From: Aquisediminimonas sp031376385
GTDB lineage: Bacteria > Pseudomonadota > Alphaproteobacteria > Sphingomonadales > Sphingomonadaceae
NCBI GenBank assembly: GCA_031376385.1
Contig: JANMDQ010000018.1
Location: 1-64,000 of the forward strand
Reading direction: 5' to 3'
DNA length: 64,000 nucleotides
In this document: one piece after another, positions 59,654-64,000 of the stretch
Layout of the letters: every line of letters begins with the position of its first letter
Numbering within the stretch: the stretch's first letter is position 1
The notes under the pieces: generated by a model
Told to the model about the DNA's origin: nothing
The model's input: the letters and a program-made list of their open reading frames with translations, nothing else
Databases searched by the model: none
Made by a program: the position numbers and the translations under genes

Positions 59654-60832
59654 TTACAAGACCTCAAACAGCCCCGCAGCCCCTTGTCCGCCGCCGATGC
59701 ACATGGTGATGACGACATATTTCACGCCGCGACGCTTGCCTTCGATCAGCGCGTGGCCAACCATGCGTGCGCCGGACATGCCGTAAGGATGGCCGATAGA
59801 AATCGCGCCGCCGTTAACGTTCAGCTTTTCCATGGGAATGCCCAGCTTTTCCGCGCAGTAAATCACTTGCACGGCAAAAGCTTCGTTGAGTTCCCAAAGA
59901 CCAATGTCATTCATGGTCAGGCCGTTGGCCTTCAGCAGCTTGGGGATCGCGAACACAGGGCCAATGCCCATTTCGTCGGGCTCAGTGCCTGCCACGGCCA
60001 TACCGATGTAACGACCGAGTGGCGTCAAGCCTTTGCGGACTGCAACGGATTCTTCCATCAACACGCTGGCCGACGATCCGTCCGATAGCTGGCTGGCATT
60101 GCCTGCAGTGATGCAATTGTCTGGCCCCATGACGGGTTTCAGGGATTTGAGTCCCTCAAGCGTCGTATCGGCACGGTTGCCTTCATCCTTGGTCAGCGTC
60201 ACTTCCTTATACGTGACGTCTTTGGTTTCCTTGTTCACCACAGCCATTGTCGCCGTAGCGGCGACGATCTCGTCATCAAATTTACCAGCGGCTTGCGCGG
60301 CAGCAGTGCGCATTTGCGACTGATAGCCATATTCGTCTTGGGCATCGCGAGAGATGCCGTAACGGGCTGCAACCACTTCAGCCGTTTGCAGCATCGGCAT
60401 GTAGATATTTTCGTGCATTGCGATCAGTTCACGGTCGGGCGCAACGCGCATTTCCGGCGTCTGCACCAGACTGATCGATTCAACACCGCCGCCAATCGTA
60501 ATGTCCATGCCGTCGCAGATGATCTGCTTGGCCGCAGTGGCAATCGCCATCAGCCCGGACGAGCACTGGCGGTCAATGGTCATCCCGGGAACAGTGACGG
60601 GAAGGCCAGCACGCAACAAAGCCGTGCGCGCTGTGTTGCCAGCCTGGCTCCCCTGTTGAAGGGCTGAACCCCAGCAGACATCATCCACTTCCGCGCCATC
60701 AATGCCCGCGCGCTCAACAGCGGCACGGATCGACATGGCCGAAAGTGTGGGCGAGGCTGTGTTGTTAAACGCCCCGCGATAAGCGCGGCCGATGGGGGTG
60801 CGGGCGGTGGAAACGATGACGGCTGAACGCAT
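59654..60832 (-). CDS. Acetyl-CoA C-acyltransferase (thiolase)
   Basis: 392-residue thiolase acting in fatty-acid or related acyl-CoA degradation or condensation. Nucleophile Cys90 (DRQCSSGLMA), His348 (SIGHPYGMSGARM) and Cys378 (CIGGGQGAAG) are in place. Direction cannot be told from sequence. It follows the MaoC gene by 40 bases on the minus strand, suggesting an acyl-CoA operon. Confidence 0.92.
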   Translation of the reverse strand: MRSAVIVSTARTPIGRAYRGAFNNTASPTLSAMSIRAAVERAGIDGAEVDDVCWGSALQQGSQAGNTARTALLRAGLPVTVPGMTIDRQCSSGLMAIATAAKQIICDGMDITIGGGVESISLVQTPEMRVAPDRELIAMHENIYMPMLQTAEVVAARYGISRDAQDEYGYQSQMRTAAAQAAGKFDDEIVAATATMAVVNKETKDVTYKEVTLTKDEGNRADTTLEGLKSLKPVMGPDNCITAGNASQLSDGSSASVLMEESVAVRKGLTPLGRYIGMAVAGTEPDEMGIGPVFAIPKLLKANGLTMNDIGLWELNEAFAVQVIYCAEKLGIPMEKLNVNGGAISIGHPYGMSGARMVGHALIEGKRRGVKYVVITMCIGGGQGAAGLFEVL

Positions 60833-60872
60833 GGTTTAGTTTTCCTTCGGGAATAGGGGGAGGGGATCAGGA

Positions 60873-61325
60873 TCAAACGAACGTCTGGGAAATCCATTCG
60901 CAGATGAGGGCAGGCTTGTCTTCGCCTTCGATTTCAATGCTGACTTCCTGCGTTTGCTGGATTTGACCCGGGCGCTTTTCTTCAAACGCGGCGAGTTTGA
61001 AATGCGCGCGAACGCGCTTGCCGGATTTGACGGGCGAAAGGAAACGGAGCTTGTCCGATCCGTAATTCACACCCATCTTGATATTATCCAGATGAGGCAA
61101 TTTCGCCATCGCCGAAAGCATAGGGATGAGCGAGAGCGTCAAGAACCCGTGCGCAATCGTCTGGCCGAAGGGCGTGTGCTTGGCCTTTTCAATGTCGATG
61201 TGAATGAACTGATGATCGCCCGTGGCGTCGGCGAATTTGTTGATCATGTCCTGATCAACCAGTACCCAATCGGATGTGCCGATATTCTCGCCGATCAAGG
61301 CCTTCATCTCATCTATCGTTGCCAT
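60873..61325 (-). CDS. MaoC family dehydratase
   Basis: 150-residue hot-dog fold protein. The catalytic motif FADATGDHQFIHID (Asp37, His42) and the AHGFLTLSL turn match MaoC-type enoyl-CoA hydratases. It is upstream of thiolase and divergent from putA (105-base shared spacer). Confidence 0.9.
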   Translation of the reverse strand: MATIDEMKALIGENIGTSDWVLVDQDMINKFADATGDHQFIHIDIEKAKHTPFGQTIAHGFLTLSLIPMLSAMAKLPHLDNIKMGVNYGSDKLRFLSPVKSGKRVRAHFKLAAFEEKRPGQIQQTQEVSIEIEGEDKPALICEWISQTFV

Positions 61326-61430
61326 TTTCTGTCTCCGTCAAAAAGGGTGCAAAGGCCGCGCAACTTTATTACAAAGGCAACCATCGCGATATCACCCCCT
61401 AGGCCCCAAAAAGACTGTGAGTCAAAGATC

Positions 61431-64000
61431 ATGGATTCCCCAACGTCATTGATGCGCAAACTTCACCGGATGGCAGAGCCTGATGTGCTTGGCCCGTTGT
61501 TAGCAGGCGCTGAATCGCCCCCGGAGGAGCGCACACGGATCGTATCGCAGGCTAAGGGCCTGCTGATTGATTTGCGGGCCGCGCAATCATCAGGCTGGGT
61601 CAATCAGTTCCTGACTGAGTATCGCCTAAACACCGCTGAAGGAGTCGCGCTGCTGAGCTTAGCCGAAGCTTTTCTGCGCGTTCCTGATGCCGAAACCGCA
61701 GATGCCCTCATCGCGGACAAGCTGGGCGATGCCAATTGGCGCGCCCATTCGGGCAAGTCTCATTCCAATCTGGTGAATTCTGCGACATGGGGCCTGGTGA
61801 TTGGTCGCGCCTTAGTGAACGACAATGGCGAAGCGGGCGTCCTGCGCCGACTGGTGTCACGTGCGGGGGAGCCCTTCGTGCGACAGGCTGTCGGCGCGGC
61901 AATGAAAATGATGGGCGAAATTTTCGTCATGGGCCGCACAATATCTGAAGCCAGCGACAGGATGCGCAAGCCTGAGAACCGGGGCTTTACGGCAAGTTTT
62001 GACATGTTGGGTGAAGCCGCGCGGACTTATGCTGATGGCGAACGCTATTTCAAATCCTATCTCGATGCCATTGAGGCGGTGGGGCGCGAACCCGGCACGG
62101 GTCATTCGATATCGGTCAAACTTTCAGCACTTCACCCCCGCTATGAGGTTGCCCACTGGGCCTCCTGTGTTCCGATGCTGTCTGACTTGCTGGAGGGGCT
62201 GTGCCTAGCTGCCGCAAAGGCCGGGATTGCTCTGACGGTTGACGCCGAAGAATCGGAGCGGCTTGAGATGAGCCTGGATATCATCAGCCGGACCGCGCGG
62301 CTGCCATCGCTCAAAGGGTGGGATGGCCTCGGCATGGCCGTGCAGGCCTATTCTAAACGCGCGGTTGCTGTCATCGCCTGGGCTGACAGCCTGGGCGCGG
62401 AGACGGGGCGGCGGATCGCAGCACGGCTGGTGAAGGGGGCCTATTGGGATAGTGAGATCAAGCGCACGCAGGAATGGGGCCTGTCCGACTATCCCCTCTT
62501 CACGCGCAAAGCCGCGACGGATGTGTCGTGGCTGGCCTGTGCCAAGGACATGCTGCGCGCCAAGAATATCCACCCGGCCTTTGCGACGCACAACGCCCTG
62601 TCCGTCGCAACGGTGCTGGAATGGGCGGGCGACGCGCGGGATTTTGAATTCCAGCGCTTGCACGGCATGGGCGAGGGACTTTATGAGACGCTGGTACGCG
62701 AACAGGGCTACCAATGCCGCATCTACGCACCCGTCGGCGGCCACCGCGATCTTCTGGCCTATCTGGTGCGGCGCTTGCTGGAAAATGGCGCGAATTCAAG
62801 CTTTGTGCATCAGCTGGCCGATGCAGACGTGAATGATGATGTGCTGCTGGCCGACCCTGTGGCGAAGGTGATGGCTGTTGGCGGTAGGCGGCATTCGAGC
62901 ATACCATTGCCCATTGATTTGTTTCCGGGGCGAAAAAACAGTTCGGGCCTGGATTTGCAGGATAACGATATTCTTGCTGATACTGCGCGGCTCCTCTGCG
63001 CCTCTGCGCCTCTGCGCGAACAAAAGAAAATTGGGCTCGCGCAGAGGCGCAGAGGCGCAGAAAACAATGTGGCCGCTGCAGTGGCAAGCTTTCCAAATTG
63101 GACGGCGTCATCGATCGACAGCCGATGCGTCAAAGTTGAACGCCTTGCTGATCTTCTTGAAACTCACCGCATCGAACTCATGTCGATCCTCGTTCATGAG
63201 GCGAAGAAGACCATCCCCGATGCGTTGGGCGAAGTGCGGGAAGCTGTTGATTTTTGCCGCTATTATGCGGCGCAGGCGCGAACCGGATTACAACCCATCG
63301 AGCTTCCCGGCCCCACGGGAGAGCGCAATGTTCTGCGCTACGGCGGTCGCGGGGTGTGGGTTTGCATTGCACCTTGGAATTTCCCGCTGGCGATATTCCT
63401 CGGTCAGGTCGCAGCGGCTTTGGTGACTGGTAACACAGTGATTGCCAAGCCCGCACCGCAAACACCGTTGATTGCAGAACGGGCCGTTGCGCTGGCGCAT
63501 GAGTCAGGCATTGCAGCAGATGTGCTTGTACTCGCGCTCGGCGGTCCAGAAGTTGGGGCCGCACTGGTCGCTGATCCTCGTATCGCTGGCGTGGCCTTCA
63601 CAGGGTCAACCGCAACGGCCAAACGGATTGCGCGAGCGCTGGTGGAGGAGGATTCGCGGCCACTTATTCCGTTCATTGCAGAAACCGGCGGTATCAATGC
63701 GATGATCGTCGATTCCACCGCTCTGCCCGAACAAGTGGTGCAGGACGTAGTGACATCGGCGTTCCGGTCTGCGGGGCAACGCTGCTCCGCTTTACGGCTG
63801 CTATTGCTGCAAGAGGATGTGGCGGAACGGACGCTGGAAATGCTGGCAGGCGCGATGGACGCGCTGGTAGTCGGTCATCCGGCTGATCCGGCGACAGATG
63901 TCGGACCCGTGATTGATCAGGCGGCTTATGATCTGTTGATGGGATATAGGGAGAGCAAGCGCGCTGATTGGGTGCATACCCTTGCCTCGGGTGATACGAA
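61431..64000 (+). CDS. putA: Bifunctional proline dehydrogenase / P5C dehydrogenase PutA (partial)
   Basis: Oxidises proline to glutamate in two steps. The gene is open from ATG 61431 to the window end (856 codons), with no frameshift. The FAD proline dehydrogenase half shows SFDMLGEAA, KLSALHPRYE, VDAEESERLEMSLD and GAYWDSEIK. The aldehyde dehydrogenase half follows (CIAPWNFPLAIF, FTGSTATAKRI, and catalytic Cys785 in SAGQRCSAL). Between them, residues about 522-544 are encoded by a palindromic repeat. Whether this adds to or replaces ordinary linker sequence requires comparison with relatives. Confidence 0.93.
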   Translation, partial: MDSPTSLMRKLHRMAEPDVLGPLLAGAESPPEERTRIVSQAKGLLIDLRAAQSSGWVNQFLTEYRLNTAEGVALLSLAEAFLRVPDAETADALIADKLGDANWRAHSGKSHSNLVNSATWGLVIGRALVNDNGEAGVLRRLVSRAGEPFVRQAVGAAMKMMGEIFVMGRTISEASDRMRKPENRGFTASFDMLGEAARTYADGERYFKSYLDAIEAVGREPGTGHSISVKLSALHPRYEVAHWASCVPMLSDLLEGLCLAAAKAGIALTVDAEESERLEMSLDIISRTARLPSLKGWDGLGMAVQAYSKRAVAVIAWADSLGAETGRRIAARLVKGAYWDSEIKRTQEWGLSDYPLFTRKAATDVSWLACAKDMLRAKNIHPAFATHNALSVATVLEWAGDARDFEFQRLHGMGEGLYETLVREQGYQCRIYAPVGGHRDLLAYLVRRLLENGANSSFVHQLADADVNDDVLLADPVAKVMAVGGRRHSSIPLPIDLFPGRKNSSGLDLQDNDILADTARLLCASAPLREQKKIGLAQRRRGAENNVAAAVASFPNWTASSIDSRCVKVERLADLLETHRIELMSILVHEAKKTIPDALGEVREAVDFCRYYAAQARTGLQPIELPGPTGERNVLRYGGRGVWVCIAPWNFPLAIFLGQVAAALVTGNTVIAKPAPQTPLIAERAVALAHESGIAADVLVLALGGPEVGAALVADPRIAGVAFTGSTATAKRIARALVEEDSRPLIPFIAETGGINAMIVDSTALPEQVVQDVVTSAFRSAGQRCSALRLLLLQEDVAERTLEMLAGAMDALVVGHPADPATDVGPVIDQAAYDLLMGYRESKRADWVHTLASGDT
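62996..63060. repeat. Perfect 24-bp inverted repeat inside putA
   Basis: Arms 62996-63019 and 63037-63060 are exact inverted copies of a CTGCGCCT-type repeat, separated by 17 bases. The element has no stop in the putA frame and encodes an Arg/Ala-rich segment (LCASAPLREQKK, then LAQRRRGAEN). The sequence resembles a common dispersed bacterial repeat. Confidence 0.92.

Noticed and set aside
62796..63133. Apparent frameshift or gene end in putA at the repeat
   Set aside because: The putA frame was followed codon by codon through the repeat and stays open to 64000.

Overview
The window is a chromosomal segment of an alphaproteobacterium, almost certainly a sphingomonad (order Sphingomonadales). 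The evidence is the gene order atpF'-atpF, the complete dcw cluster ending in ftsQ-ftsA-ftsZ, sphingomonad-type small families (DUF6356, DUF418, TIGR03643), long Gly/Arg-rich and Ala/Glu-rich extensions on ribosomal proteins S5 and L3, and dispersed palindromic repeats. Genus cannot be fixed from the sequence alone. No tRNA, rRNA, CRISPR array, transposase, integrase or prophage was found; nearly all of the window is housekeeping DNA.

Layout. 1-631: end of the F0 ATP synthase b'/b genes. 772-7733: an accessory stretch with a LuxR-type regulator, DUF6356, a VOC protein, a Rieske oxygenase, an SDR, a TetR regulator, a small membrane protein, a cysteine-synthase-like enzyme, and a two-gene membrane/lipoprotein unit. 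7736-26312: MraZ operator and the dcw cluster mraZ-rsmH-ftsL-ftsI-murE-murF-mraY-murD-ftsW-murG-murC-murB-ddl-ftsQ-ftsA-ftsZ, almost entirely joined by overlapping stop/start codons. 26406-29812: SPOR/TPR protein and dGTPase-like gene. 29818-30630: bfr, preceded by a 57-residue bfd gene and Fur-like inverted sites. 30773-36369: MarR regulator divergent from an SDR, a secreted small protein, a radical SAM/DUF418 pair, a transglutaminase-like protein and a TIGR03643 protein. 36619-52925: str, S10 and spc operons (rpsL to adk); the alpha operon (rpsM-rpsK-rpoA-rplQ) does not follow. 52918-64000: DUF1838, gdhA, a TIGR02594 peptidase-like protein, epoxide hydrolase, dxs, a Zur-like regulator, thiolase, MaoC, and a putA that runs off the window.

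How parts work together. The dcw cluster makes the lipid-linked peptidoglycan precursor (MurB-G, MraY, Ddl) and the divisome (FtsL, I, W, Q, A, Z). The ribosomal block supplies ribosomal proteins, EF-G, EF-Tu, SecY and adenylate kinase. Bfd and Bfr form an iron storage and release pair. MaoC and thiolase look like an acyl-CoA unit; PutA oxidises proline to glutamate and GdhA interconverts glutamate and 2-oxoglutarate.

The most unusual observation is a set of unrelated palindromic repeats that sit inside or between translated genes without breaking translation: one fused in frame to the N-terminus of MurB, one in frame in the linker of PutA, and one in the murB-ddl junction where an open frame bridges the repeat. 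Other points of interest are a second MraZ-like 10-bp-period repeat upstream of the LuxR gene, a strongly structured rpsJ-rplC spacer, Arg88 in ribosomal protein S12, and several clear operator palindromes.
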